This document shows, piece by piece, positions 54,286-63,829 of a stretch of DNA of 64,000 nt (positions are counted from its first letter, which is position 1; each line of letters starts with the position of its first letter). Made by a program: the position numbers and the translations under genes. The DNA comes from Streptococcus oralis subsp. dentisani (GTDB lineage Bacteria > Bacillota > Bacilli > Lactobacillales > Streptococcaceae). A model generated the notes under the pieces. That model was not told the DNA's origin. It did not search any database and saw only the letters and a program-made list of their open reading frames with translations. Location: assembly GCF_002096335.1 (NCBI RefSeq), contig NZ_NCUW01000029.1, positions 248,001-312,000 on the forward strand, in the 5' to 3' direction.

Positions 54286-54598
54286 GTATCTTTTATTAGC
54301 AGTTATTTTCTCTGGCTTGGTGACTTGGATTCCCCGTATGATTCCTTTCATCTTGGTCAAGTACAAGGGGTTGCCAGCAATCGTCGAGCGTTTTTTGAAG
54401 TTTTTGCCTGTTTCTATTATCTTTGCTTTGATCCTTTCAAGTGTAGTGACAGGCAAGGTTGGGAGTCTTCCTCAGATCAAGTGGCTGGACTTCTTGGCAG
54501 TCTTTCCAACGGCTTGGGTAGCCTTTCGCTACCGCAATCTAGTGGGCACTGTTCTTTTTGGAGTGGTCTTAATTGCAGTCTTGCGTCTGGTCTTTTAG
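54275..54598 (+). CDS. azlD: Branched-chain amino acid exporter subunit AzlD
   Basis: A 107-residue partner of AzlC with four membrane helices. The family motif GLVTWIPRMIPFILVKYKGL lies near the N-terminus. The start lies inside the azlC 3' end, which implies coupled translation. No terminator with a clear T-run follows, only a small stem (CCTATC with GATAG). Confidence 0.9.
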   Translation: MVSKYLLLAVIFSGLVTWIPRMIPFILVKYKGLPAIVERFLKFLPVSIIFALILSSVVTGKVGSLPQIKWLDFLAVFPTAWVAFRYRNLVGTVLFGVVLIAVLRLVF

Positions 54599-54667
54599 TC
54601 AGCCATAAAAAAAACCTATCACCGAGATAGATATCATATAATAGCGAAAAAAATTATTTTCTGATAA

Positions 54668-55543
<876 letters not shown>

Positions 55544-55549
55544 TCGTAT

Positions 55550-55592
55550 GAAATCATCCAGTCTGAGAAAGGTGGATGATTTCTCAATTTTT
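55550..55592 (+). terminator. Terminator after the binding-lipoprotein gene
   Basis: GAAATCATCCA pairs perfectly with TGGATGATTTC, then TCAATTTTT. Confidence 0.85.
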
Positions 55593-55619
55593 AGACATAT
55601 AGTTTCAAACTATATGTCT
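55593..55619 (+). promoter_or_regulatory. MET-box operator upstream of metQ
   Basis: A 27-base palindrome with 13-base arms. Its core TATAGTTTCAAACTATA (55598-55614) matches the streptococcal MET-box exactly. That box is the predicted site of the LysR-type methionine regulator MtaR/MetR. The distance of about 55 bases to a TATTAT -10 (near 55670) suits an activator. Confidence 0.85.
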
Positions 55620-55696
55620 GCCTATCTAATAACAATTTGCGAAATCAAATAAAGTATGAGATACTATTACGGTATTATTTTTAAGGAGAAAGAATC

Positions 55697-56551
55697 ATGA
55701 AAATTAAAAAATGGCTCGGTGTAGCAGCGCTTGCTACAGTCGCAGGTTTGGCTCTTGCAGCTTGCGGAAATTCAGAAAAGAAAGCAGACAATGAAACAGT
55801 TGTCAAAATTGCAACAGTTAACCGTAGCGGTTCTGAAGAAGCGCGTTGGGATAAAATCCAAGAATTGGTTAAAAAAGATGGCATTAAATTGGAATTCACA
55901 GAGTTCACAGACTATTCACAGCCAAACAAGGCAACTGCTGATGGTGAAGTTGACTTGAACGCTTTCCAACACTATAATTTCTTGAACAACTGGAACAAAG
56001 AAAACGGAAAAGATCTTGTAGCGATTGCAGATACCTACATCTCACCAATCCGCCTTTATTCAGGTAAAAATGGGGAAGAAAATAAGTACACTAAAGTGGA
56101 AGAAATCCCAGATAACGGTGAAATCGCTGTACCAAACGATGCAACAAACGAAAGCCGTGCGCTTTACTTGCTTCAATCAGCTGGTTTGATCAAATTGGAT
56201 GTTTCTGGAACGGCTCTTGCAACAGTTGCTAATATCAAAGAAAATCCAAAGAACTTGAAGATTACTGAATTGGATGCTAGTCAAACAGCTCGTTCATTAT
56301 CATCAGTTGACGCTGCCGTTGTAAACAATACTTTCGTTACAGAAGCAAAATTGGACTACAAGAAAGCACTTTTCAAAGAACAAGCTGATGAAAACTCAAA
56401 ACAATGGTACAACATCATCGTTGCGAAAAAAGATTGGGAATCATCACCTAAAGCGGATGCAATCAAGAAAATTATCGCAGCTTACCACACTGATGAAGTG
56501 AAAAAAGTTATCGAAGAAACATCAGACGGTTTGGACCAACCAGTTTGGTAA
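55697..56551 (+). CDS. metQ: Methionine ABC transporter substrate-binding lipoprotein MetQ
   Basis: A 284-residue NlpA/MetQ lipoprotein with lipobox ALAAC and the family stretches LEFTEFTDYSQPNKATADGE and DLNAFQHYNFLNNWNKENGK. It captures D- or L-methionine for MetN-MetI, encoded two genes downstream. AAGGAGAAAG precedes the ATG. It is first in the operon behind the MET-box. The small gap of 118 bases to the peptidase gene contains no clear terminator. Confidence 0.94.
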   Translation: MKIKKWLGVAALATVAGLALAACGNSEKKADNETVVKIATVNRSGSEEARWDKIQELVKKDGIKLEFTEFTDYSQPNKATADGEVDLNAFQHYNFLNNWNKENGKDLVAIADTYISPIRLYSGKNGEENKYTKVEEIPDNGEIAVPNDATNESRALYLLQSAGLIKLDVSGTALATVANIKENPKNLKITELDASQTARSLSSVDAAVVNNTFVTEAKLDYKKALFKEQADENSKQWYNIIVAKKDWESSPKADAIKKIIAAYHTDEVKKVIEETSDGLDQPVW

Positions 56552-56669
56552 TAAGACACAGGGAGGTGGGAGAGAGTTTCCACCTCTTGCTTTTGTATAG
56601 AGAGTTGATTTTAAAGAGGCACTTGTGGTTGTTCTGAGGACACAAGTACGTAGTAGAAAGAGAGAGAAA

Positions 56670-58043
56670 ATGGTTTTTCCTAGCGAACAAGAGCAGATTG
56701 AAAAATTTGAAAAGGATCATGTTGCTCAACATTATTTTGAAGTCTTGCGCACCTTAATTTCCAAGAAATCAGTCTTTGCCCAGCAGGTTGGACTAAAGGA
56801 AGTCGCAAACTATCTGAGTGAGATTTTCAAGCGTGTAGGAGCTGAAGTGGAGATTGATGAGACTTATACGGCTCCCTTTGTCATGGCGCATTTCAAGAGT
56901 TCGCGTCCGGATGCCAAGACCTTGATCTTCTATAATCACTATGATACCGTGCCAGCAGATGGCGACCAGGTGTGGACAGAGGATCCCTTTACACTTTCTG
57001 TGCGAAATGGCTTTATGTATGGACGTGGGGTTGACGATGACAAAGGCCACATCACAGCTCGTTTGAGTGCTTTGAGAAAGTATATGCAGCACCACGATGA
57101 CCTGCCTGTCAATATCAGCTTTATCATGGAAGGGGCAGAGGAGTCTGCTTCCATGGATTTAGATAAGTATTTAGAGAAACACGCAGACAAACTCCGTGGT
57201 GCAGATTTGTTGGTCTGGGAGCAAGGAACCAAAAATGCCTTGGAACAGCTGGAAATCTCTGGAGGAAACAAGGGCATTGTGACCTTTGATGCCAAGGTAA
57301 AAAGTGCGGATGTGGATATCCACTCGAGTTATGGTGGTGTCGTGGAATCAGCTCCGTGGTATCTTATCCAGGCCTTAAGTAGTCTGAGAGCTGCTGATGG
57401 CCGTATCTTAGTAGAAGGCTTGTATGAGGATGTTCAAGAGCCAAATGAACGAGAACTAGCCTTGGTGGATACCTACGCCCAACGCAATCCTGAGGAAATC
57501 AGTCGCATTTATGGCTTGGAATTGCCTCTCTTACAAGAGGAACGTGTAGCCTTTCTAAAACGTTTCTTTTTCGAGCCAGCCCTTAATATCGAAGGGATTC
57601 AGTCAGGTTACCAAGGGCAAGGAGTGAAAACAATCTTGCCAGCAGAAGCCAGTGCCAAGCTAGAAGTTCGTTTGGTTCCTGGTCTAGAACCGCATGATGT
57701 TCTGGAAAAAATTCGGAAACAGCTAGACAAAAATGGCTTTGATAAGGTAGAATTATACTATACCTTGGGAGAGATGAGCTATCGAAGCGATATGAGTGCG
57801 CCAGCCATTCTCAATGTGATCGAGTTGGCCAAGAAATTCTATCCACAGGGGGTATCAGTCTTACCGACAACGGCGGGGACAGGACCTATGCATACGGTCT
57901 TTGATGCCCTAGAGGTACCCATGGTGGCCTTCGGTCTAGGAAATGCCAATAGCCGAGACCATGGTGGAGATGAAAACGTGCGAATCGCCGATTACTACAC
58001 CCATATTGAATTAGTAGAGGAGCTGATTAGAAGCTATGAGTAG
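56670..58043 (+). CDS. M20-family metallopeptidase of the methionine operon
   Basis: A 457-residue M20/M28-type peptidase with metal-binding [11 protein letters not shown] (near 92), [10 protein letters not shown] (near 125), and the catalytic glutamate region MEGAEESAS (near 165). It probably cleaves dipeptides or acylated amino acids, perhaps methionine-containing, since it lies between metQ and metN. I chose ATG 56670, which starts [17 protein letters not shown]; an earlier non-ATG start at 56625 would add a basic extension with no ribosome site. It overlaps metN by eight bases. Confidence 0.85.
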   Translation: MVFPSEQEQIEKFEKDHVAQHYFEVLRTLISKKSVFAQQVGLKEVANYLSEIFKRVGAEVEIDETYTAPFVMAHFKSSRPDAKTLIFYNHYDTVPADGDQVWTEDPFTLSVRNGFMYGRGVDDDKGHITARLSALRKYMQHHDDLPVNISFIMEGAEESASMDLDKYLEKHADKLRGADLLVWEQGTKNALEQLEISGGNKGIVTFDAKVKSADVDIHSSYGGVVESAPWYLIQALSSLRAADGRILVEGLYEDVQEPNERELALVDTYAQRNPEEISRIYGLELPLLQEERVAFLKRFFFEPALNIEGIQSGYQGQGVKTILPAEASAKLEVRLVPGLEPHDVLEKIRKQLDKNGFDKVELYYTLGEMSYRSDMSAPAILNVIELAKKFYPQGVSVLPTTAGTGPMHTVFDALEVPMVAFGLGNANSRDHGGDENVRIADYYTHIELVEELIRSYE

Positions 58044-59097
58044 AGATATTATCGAGTTAGATCAGATCGATGTGACCTTTCACCAAAAGAAGAGAACTAT
58101 CACAGCGGTCAAGGATGTGACCATTCACATCCAAGAAGGGGATATCTACGGTATCGTTGGATATTCTGGAGCAGGGAAATCAACCCTTGTGCGGGTGATT
58201 AACCTCTTGCAAAAACCATCTGCAGGTAAAATTACCATTGATAACGATGTGATTTTTGACGGCAAGGTGACCTTGACTGCGGAGCAGTTGCGTCGCAAAC
58301 GTCAAGATATCGGGATGATTTTCCAGCATTTCAATTTGATGAGTCAAAAGACAGCAGAGGAGAATGTGGCCTTTGCCCTTAAGCACTCTGGACTCAGCAA
58401 GGAAGAAAAGAAAGCTAAAGTAGCTAAGTTGTTGGACTTGGTTGGCTTGGCGGATCGTGCCGAAAACTACCCTTCACAACTATCAGGAGGGCAAAAACAG
58501 CGTGTGGCCATTGCGCGTGCCTTGGCCAATGATCCGAAAATCTTGATTTCAGATGAGTCAACGTCTGCTCTTGACCCTAAGACAACCAAGCAAATTCTAG
58601 CCTTGTTGCAAGATTTGAACCAAAAACTAGGCTTGACTGTTGTCTTGATTACACACGAAATGCAGATTGTCAAAGACATTGCCAATCGTGTGGCAGTTAT
58701 GCAGGATGGCCGTTTGATTGAAGAAGGCAGTGTTCTTGAAATCTTCTCGGATCCTAAACAACCTTTGACTCAAGACTTTATCTCAACTGCTACAGGTATT
58801 GACGAAGCCATGGTTAAGATTGAGAAGCAAGAAATCGTAAAACATTTATCTGAGAACAGTATCTTAGTGCAGCTCAAGTATGCAGGGGCTTCGACAGACG
58901 AACCACTTTTGAATGAATTGTACAAGCATTACCAAGTAACGGCTAATATTCTCTATGGAAATATCGAAATTCTCGATGGCACTCCTGTTGGAGAACTGGT
59001 TGTGATCTTGTCAGGAGAAAAAGCAGCGCTAGCAGGCGCTCAAGAAGCCATCCGTCAAGCGGGTGTGCAGTTAAAAGTATTGAAGGGAGGACAGTAG
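58036..59097 (+). CDS. metN: Methionine ABC transporter ATP-binding protein MetN
   Basis: A 353-residue ABC ATPase with Walker [10 protein letters not shown] (near 40), signature [15 protein letters not shown] (near 144), Walker B ILISDEST and the H-loop ITHE. A C-terminal regulatory NIL (ACT-like) domain (about 270-350) in this family binds methionine and inhibits transport. It overlaps the peptidase gene and ends one base before the permease gene. Confidence 0.95.
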   Translation: MSRDIIELDQIDVTFHQKKRTITAVKDVTIHIQEGDIYGIVGYSGAGKSTLVRVINLLQKPSAGKITIDNDVIFDGKVTLTAEQLRRKRQDIGMIFQHFNLMSQKTAEENVAFALKHSGLSKEEKKAKVAKLLDLVGLADRAENYPSQLSGGQKQRVAIARALANDPKILISDESTSALDPKTTKQILALLQDLNQKLGLTVVLITHEMQIVKDIANRVAVMQDGRLIEEGSVLEIFSDPKQPLTQDFISTATGIDEAMVKIEKQEIVKHLSENSILVQLKYAGASTDEPLLNELYKHYQVTANILYGNIEILDGTPVGELVVILSGEKAALAGAQEAIRQAGVQLKVLKGGQ

Positions 59098-59098
59098 A

Positions 59099-59791
59099 AT
59101 GACAGAGTTTATTCAAACCTATTTACCAAATGTCTATAAAATGGGCTGGGCAGGTCAAGCTGGCTGGGGAACAGCCATTTACCTAACTCTTTATATGACA
59201 GTTCTTTCCTTTATTATCGGAGGGTTCTTGGGGCTCGTGGCGGGTCTTTTCCTTGTCTTGACAGCGCCAGGTGGCGTCTTGGAGAATAAGGTTGTCTTCT
59301 GGATTTTAGACAAGATTACCTCTATTTTCCGTGCGGTTCCCTTTATCATCCTTTTGGCTATCTTGTCACCACTTTCTCACTTGATTGTCAAGACTAGTAT
59401 TGGGCCAAATGCGGCCCTTGTTCCACTTTCTTTTGCGGTCTTTGCCTTCTTTGCCCGTCAGGTGCAGGTGATCTTGGCTGAACTGGATGGTGGTGTCATT
59501 GAAGCAGCGCAGGCTAGTGGAGCGACTTTCTGGGATATCGTGGGTGTTTACCTATCAGAAGGTCTTCCAGATTTGATCCGTGTGACGACTGTGACCTTGA
59601 TTTCCCTTGTTGGGGAAACAGCTATGGCCGGAGCGGTTGGGGCTGGTGGTATCGGTAACGTAGCCATTGCCTATGGATTTAACCGCTACAATCACGATGT
59701 GACTATCTTGGCAACCATCATTATCATCTTGATTATCTTTACAATCCAGTTCTTGGGAGATTTCTTGACCAAGAAATTAAGTCATAAATAA
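59099..59791 (+). CDS. metI: Methionine ABC transporter permease MetI (MetP)
   Basis: A 230-residue permease with five membrane helices. The conserved cytoplasmic EAA loop reads EAAQASGATFWDIVGVYLSEGL, and a GETAMAGAVGAGGIGNVA stretch follows. Two copies pair with two MetN. A terminator follows directly, closing the metQ-peptidase-metN-metI operon. Confidence 0.94.
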   Translation: MTEFIQTYLPNVYKMGWAGQAGWGTAIYLTLYMTVLSFIIGGFLGLVAGLFLVLTAPGGVLENKVVFWILDKITSIFRAVPFIILLAILSPLSHLIVKTSIGPNAALVPLSFAVFAFFARQVQVILAELDGGVIEAAQASGATFWDIVGVYLSEGLPDLIRVTTVTLISLVGETAMAGAVGAGGIGNVAIAYGFNRYNHDVTILATIIIILIIFTIQFLGDFLTKKLSHK

Positions 59792-59813
59792 AAAGAGCCG
59801 AAGGGCTCTTTTT
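59791..59813 (+). terminator. Terminator of the met operon
   Basis: AAAAGAGCC, loop GAA, GGGCTCTTTTT. Confidence 0.9.
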
Positions 59814-59861
59814 GGTTCTAGGTAGCTGCCAACAGGGGCATTTAAAGTTTTTAAATTATGG

Positions 59862-59867
59862 TATAAT
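59862..59867 (+). promoter_or_regulatory. Promoter of the DltB/D/X-like operon
   Basis: Extended -10 TGGTATAAT with TATAAT at 59862-59867, about 95 bases before the first ATG. Confidence 0.6.
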
Positions 59868-59962
59868 AGATAAAGCTAATTCTCTCTAGTGATAGGATAG
59901 GAAAAAGCTAGAAAGATAAGTTCTGAAGCAAGATGAGAAAATGAAAAAGGAGTTCGGTTGAT

Positions 59963-61117
59963 ATGAATTATTTCGAGGGGAATGAGTTTTTCCTTCTCTT
60001 GTTTGTAGTGTTACTGATTGGTTTTGTGGTAAACTTTTTTGAAAAACGTAAAGACTACTATATTTTGGCGCTCTCCCTCTTATTTGCAGGGGCTATCTAT
60101 GGCAAGAGTCGAGCGATGATTGTCTATTTACTCGTCTTTATCGTTTACCAGTATTTTCTGGTTTTTCTAGCACAGAGGATAGAGGCAAAGCGGCTGAAAC
60201 CACTGGTTTTCCTTTCTATTCTTCCCTTAGTGATTAATAAAGTCTTTGCCCTGACTTCTCTGCATTTGTTGGCCTTTATTGGAATTTCCTACATGTCCTT
60301 TAAGACCATTCAGATTATGTTAGAAATATCGGATGGTTTGATCAAAGAAAAGATTAGCATAAAAGACTACCTGCAATTTTTACTTTTTTTCCCTACGGTT
60401 AGTGCAGGGCCGATTGATCGAAGCAGGAGATTTCTAAAAGAGATAAACGAGGTCATGCCTCGTAAAGACTATCTAGAGTTAGCAGGGGACGGTGTTTATC
60501 GTATCGTTTTGGGTCTACTTTACAAGGTTGTTTTGTCAACCTATGTTTACCAGATGTTACTCGCTCTAAGCAATACGGGTACAGTCGTCTACTCAATTAA
60601 ATATATGTACCTCTATACCTTGTATCTATTCTTCGACTTTGCAGGCTATAGTCTAATGGCTGTTGGAAGTAGTAACATTCTAGGTATTCAGACACCGATG
60701 AACTTTAACAAACCTTTCTTGAGTGTCGATATCAAGGATTTCTGGACCAGATGGCATATCACCTTGTCTACTTGGTTGAGAGATTTTGTGTTTTCAAGAG
60801 TATTGATGCAGGTCATCAGGAAAAAATGGTTTAAAAATAGACTACACAATGCAACCTATGCCTATATGGTCAACATGTTGGTCATGGGTTTTTGGCATGG
60901 TCTTAGTGTTAGCTACATTGTTTATGGTTTTTATCATGGTGTCTTGATGGCTGGATTTGAAGTATATCAAAAGAAAAGCAATTTTTATAAGAAAAATAAA
61001 AACAAAAACTGGTATAAGCTACTAAGTTGGTTTGTGACCATGAATTTGATTATGATTGGTTTCTTTATCTTTTCAGGTGAACCCTATAAAATCTTACTTA
61101 CGATTTTAAAGAGATAA
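59963..61117 (+). CDS. DltB-like MBOAT membrane acyltransferase
   Basis: A 384-residue polytopic MBOAT protein. Motifs include FPTVSAGPIDRSRRF (near 145), DFWTRWHITLSTWLRDFV (near 265) and the presumed catalytic His in MGFWHGLSVSYI (near 312). DltB passes an acyl group across the membrane for D-alanylation of teichoic acids. This is probably a paralogue, since dltA and dltC are absent here and related species carry a full dlt operon elsewhere. A DltD-like gene follows. The acyl group and acceptor are unknown; D-alanine or acetyl are possible. Confidence 0.85.
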   Translation: MNYFEGNEFFLLLFVVLLIGFVVNFFEKRKDYYILALSLLFAGAIYGKSRAMIVYLLVFIVYQYFLVFLAQRIEAKRLKPLVFLSILPLVINKVFALTSLHLLAFIGISYMSFKTIQIMLEISDGLIKEKISIKDYLQFLLFFPTVSAGPIDRSRRFLKEINEVMPRKDYLELAGDGVYRIVLGLLYKVVLSTYVYQMLLALSNTGTVVYSIKYMYLYTLYLFFDFAGYSLMAVGSSNILGIQTPMNFNKPFLSVDIKDFWTRWHITLSTWLRDFVFSRVLMQVIRKKWFKNRLHNATYAYMVNMLVMGFWHGLSVSYIVYGFYHGVLMAGFEVYQKKSNFYKKNKNKNWYKLLSWFVTMNLIMIGFFIFSGEPYKILLTILKR

Positions 61118-61164
61118 GAGATTGAAAAGAAGTCTGCCAGATTGAAGGGATAGGATAAAACGAA

Positions 61165-62337
61165 ATGATTAAATTAAAAGCATTTTTACTATCGCTTGTG
61201 CTCGTAATTGCGACGCTTGCCCTTTTAAATGTGACCTATGTCAAGAAGATTGAGGATTATTATAAAGTCAAGGATAACAGTATTCGCTACAGCACCTCGT
61301 ATGAAAAGTATAAAAGTAGAGATATTTTAACAAGTAATATCACTCCCAACACCCTGGTTTTAATGGGGTCATCTGAGTTGGTTGCGACGATAAATGAAGA
61401 CTATCATCCCAATAAAATTTTTAACTACAATGATTTTAATATCATGCAGATTGGGACTAGTTATTCACAAAATATCATTCAGGCTACGACCTTGGGTTCT
61501 ATTGAAGGATCTATGAGTAAGCGAAAAGTGGCTATAGTAGAGTCTGTTCAGTGGTTTGAAAAAGATGGAACTCATCAAGATGCCTTTTTGAACAAGGCTT
61601 CTCAGGAACATATTTTCCACATGCTAGATAATGACAAGATCAGTAAGGAAACGAAAGAAAGACTAATCAATCGCATTATCGAGATTACCAAGGGGAACAA
61701 GCAACAAAACGACATCTACAAAAAATACAAAAGTTATTTCATAGATGGAAAAGGAACCATTGTTGATAAAAAACTATTAGAGTTTGATAAGGCGATGTAT
61801 TCCTTTAAGCTCAAACAGACTTTTTATCAAAAACATGCCAAATCAGATTATCCTTCACTAGGAGATAAAACCCCAGACTATGATTGGGAGAAAATGACAA
61901 ATCAGTTTGTAGAAGAGGTCAAAAAGAAAACAGACAATAATGATTATGCTGTTGATAATAACTACTACAATACCTACCTAAAAGATCGCTATGCATCGCT
62001 GAAAGATTCTAATAAGGATTTGAGCTATCTGGAGTCACCAGAGTATTCAGATATGGAACTCTTCTTGACAGTTGCCAAAGAATTGGGCATTGAAGTTGAG
62101 GTAATTATTTTCCCAGTAAACGGGAAATGGAATGACTACACGGGTGTCTCAAGAGAGATGCGGGAGAAAACTTATAAAAAAATAGAAGATGTCGCAAAAA
62201 GCCATGGTGCAACGGTACTAAACTATGGAAACAGAGAGTATGATGATTACTTTTTATTTGACGTGATGCACGTTGGGGTGAAAGGATGGATGGAAGTTGA
62301 AAAAGAACTTTACAAATTTGCAAACCAAGCTAACTAA
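61165..62337 (+). CDS. DltD-like membrane-anchored SGNH-type acyl transfer protein
   Basis: A 390-residue protein with one N-terminal membrane helix (about 5-25) and a large extracellular domain. The catalytic serine lies in LVLMGSSELV (near 67), and the Asp-His pair in FDVMHVGVKGW near the end, as in DltD. All three catalytic residues are therefore present. A family stretch MQIGTSYSQNIIQATTLGSI is also seen. It would complete transfer of the acyl group delivered by the MBOAT partner to a surface polymer. GGGATAGGAT precedes the ATG. Confidence 0.85.
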   Translation: MIKLKAFLLSLVLVIATLALLNVTYVKKIEDYYKVKDNSIRYSTSYEKYKSRDILTSNITPNTLVLMGSSELVATINEDYHPNKIFNYNDFNIMQIGTSYSQNIIQATTLGSIEGSMSKRKVAIVESVQWFEKDGTHQDAFLNKASQEHIFHMLDNDKISKETKERLINRIIEITKGNKQQNDIYKKYKSYFIDGKGTIVDKKLLEFDKAMYSFKLKQTFYQKHAKSDYPSLGDKTPDYDWEKMTNQFVEEVKKKTDNNDYAVDNNYYNTYLKDRYASLKDSNKDLSYLESPEYSDMELFLTVAKELGIEVEVIIFPVNGKWNDYTGVSREMREKTYKKIEDVAKSHGATVLNYGNREYDDYFLFDVMHVGVKGWMEVEKELYKFANQAN

Positions 62338-62455
62338 CATACATCGATTAATCTTGTGGACACTATTTTTCTATACGGTTATCTTAAGCATCGTGATTTA
62401 CTGTTTTGTGACCGATTTTTCGAATATTCAAGAATTTATCTATAGTGAATTTTAA
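62297..62455 (+). CDS. DltX-like small membrane protein
   Basis: A 52-residue protein from TTG 62297 (or 45 residues from TTG 62318). It has one membrane helix (LILWTLFFYTVILSIVIYCF) and ends EFIYSEF. DltX proteins, about 50 residues long, share a single helix and the C-terminal FIYNEF motif that enters the DltB active site. The gene overlaps the dltD-like 3' end by 41 bases. Finding it behind the DltB- and DltD-like genes completes the membrane part of a Dlt system. In standard operons dltX precedes dltA, so the order here is unusual. No ATG start exists; AAAGGATGGATGG provides a possible ribosome site. Confidence 0.75.
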   Translation: MKKNFTNLQTKLTNIHRLILWTLFFYTVILSIVIYCFVTDFSNIQEFIYSEF

Positions 62456-62465
62456 GATTGTATAC

Positions 62466-62507
62466 AAAAAAACCCTGGAACTAGGCATTGCTAGTCTTCA
62501 GGGCTTT
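62466..62507. terminator. Bidirectional terminator
   Basis: AACCCTG and CAGGGCTTTT arms with A and T runs, between convergent operons. Confidence 0.75.
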
Positions 62508-62511
62508 TACC

Positions 62512-63081
62512 TTATAGTTTATCGGCTATTTTTTGAGTTAGAAATTGCCCAACCAAAGCCCCAATCAAGGCACAAAGGAGAATGCTTGCAACAAAGAGAA
62601 AAATTTTGTCCAATTCTGGTGCGACCATGATACGGTCGATGTATTCCTGAGATTTTCCACGAGCGAGGAGAGTTGCCGCGTAGGATTCTGGACTAATCCA
62701 CATGAGGAGGATGGGACCACTTGTACTAAAAGCAAAGACGAGGAAGGAGAGGGTATTTTTGATTCGATCTTTGTAGTTGCCGAGACGAGCGGTGGCATCT
62801 GCTGTAAGACCGCAAGTGATAGCTGGTAGAAAGGCGCCGGCACCGTGTTTACTAGCTAGGAAAAATAGTGCCATAAAAAGGCTTAGAATCGTGATAGCAC
62901 CAAAACGAGGAACTTTTGCCAAAAGAAACATGTAGATGCTCCCCCCGACGAGGGCAGAAAAGGCAGGCGCATAGAACATATTGCCCGTTGAATCCACCAA
63001 GTGTCCAAGCAATACTCCAATTCCTAGACAGAGAAAGTAGAGAACGACGGCTAAGAGGGTAGTTAAGATATTTTTCTTCAT
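62512..63081 (-). CDS. MptD-family putative ECF transporter substrate-binding membrane protein
   Basis: A 189-residue protein with about five membrane helices, in the pattern of the Trep_Strep/MptD family, thought to be S components of energy-coupling-factor transporters. The stretch HGAGAFLPAITCGLTADATARLG is typical. I chose ATG at 63081 (MKKNILTTLL) with GGAGAT upstream; the longer frame to 63123 lacks a ribosome site. The substrate is unknown and no ECF ATPase genes are nearby. Confidence 0.75.
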   Translation of the reverse strand: MKKNILTTLLAVVLYFLCLGIGVLLGHLVDSTGNMFYAPAFSALVGGSIYMFLLAKVPRFGAITILSLFMALFFLASKHGAGAFLPAITCGLTADATARLGNYKDRIKNTLSFLVFAFSTSGPILLMWISPESYAATLLARGKSQEYIDRIMVAPELDKIFLFVASILLCALIGALVGQFLTQKIADKL

Positions 63082-63158
63082 GAGAATCTCCTTATATAAA
63101 ACTGTCAAAATCAATTGTATCACGCTTTTAGAGGATTGTAAATGGGTGCTCTATGTTT

Positions 63159-63185
63159 TTGAAAACGTTTGAAATATGATATAAT
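63159..63185 (+). promoter_or_regulatory. Promoter with overlapping cre site
   Basis: TTGAAA (63159-63164) and TATAAT (63180-63185) are 15 bases apart. The cre-like site TGAAAACGTTTGAA (63160-63173) matches the consensus at 13 of 14 positions and covers the -35, so CcpA should repress. Confidence 0.7.
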
Positions 63186-63214
63186 AGTTACATAGTTGTT
63201 TTAAGGAGGATATT

Positions 63215-63829
63215 ATGGGAAAGTTTCTAGAATTCGTCTTTAATCGTTTCTTTTTAGGAATGATTGCGACGGCTTTTTTCTGGTTATTCACACTAGCAGG
63301 AGGTGTAGTCTTTGGTTTGGCACCAGCTAGTGCAACTCTTATGAGTTTATATGCGGAGCACGGTTATACTTACCGAGCTTATAGTTTGAAAGAAGCTTGG
63401 AAATTGTATAAGAGTAATTTTGTCAAGAGCAATCTCGCTTTCTATAGTTTTGTACTTGTAGATCTAGTCTTAGTTTATGGTTTGTACCTTTTGGTTCAAT
63501 TGCCCCATCAAACTATCTTCCATCTCTTGGCAACCTTTCTCAATATCCTTGTTGTTGCCTTTGTTTTTTTAGCTTATACCGTTTCATTGAAACTACAAGT
63601 TCACTATGAACTCTCTTATCGAAATACCGTAAAACTCGCTCTTATCGGAATTTTTATGAATTTGCCGGCAATTGGCAAGGTTTTATTTGGTACAGTTATG
63701 CTTGTAGGAATTGGTTACTATATGCCTGCCCTCCTCTTTTTCGTAGGAATTGGTGTGTGGCACTTCTTTATTAGTGATATGTTGGAACCCGTATATGAAA
63801 GCATCCATGAAAAATTGGCGACAAAATAA
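63215..63829 (+). CDS. DUF624 (YesL-like) membrane protein
   Basis: A 204-residue protein with about five membrane helices, starting MGKFLEFVFNRFFLGMIATA, in the pattern of DUF624/YesL. YesL proteins are commonly encoded beside YesM/YesN-type two-component systems and sugar transporters; their function is unknown. AAGGAGGAT precedes the ATG. The next gene, a sensor kinase, overlaps its end. Confidence 0.8.
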   Translation: MGKFLEFVFNRFFLGMIATAFFWLFTLAGGVVFGLAPASATLMSLYAEHGYTYRAYSLKEAWKLYKSNFVKSNLAFYSFVLVDLVLVYGLYLLVQLPHQTIFHLLATFLNILVVAFVFLAYTVSLKLQVHYELSYRNTVKLALIGIFMNLPAIGKVLFGTVMLVGIGYYMPALLFFVGIGVWHFFISDMLEPVYESIHEKLATK

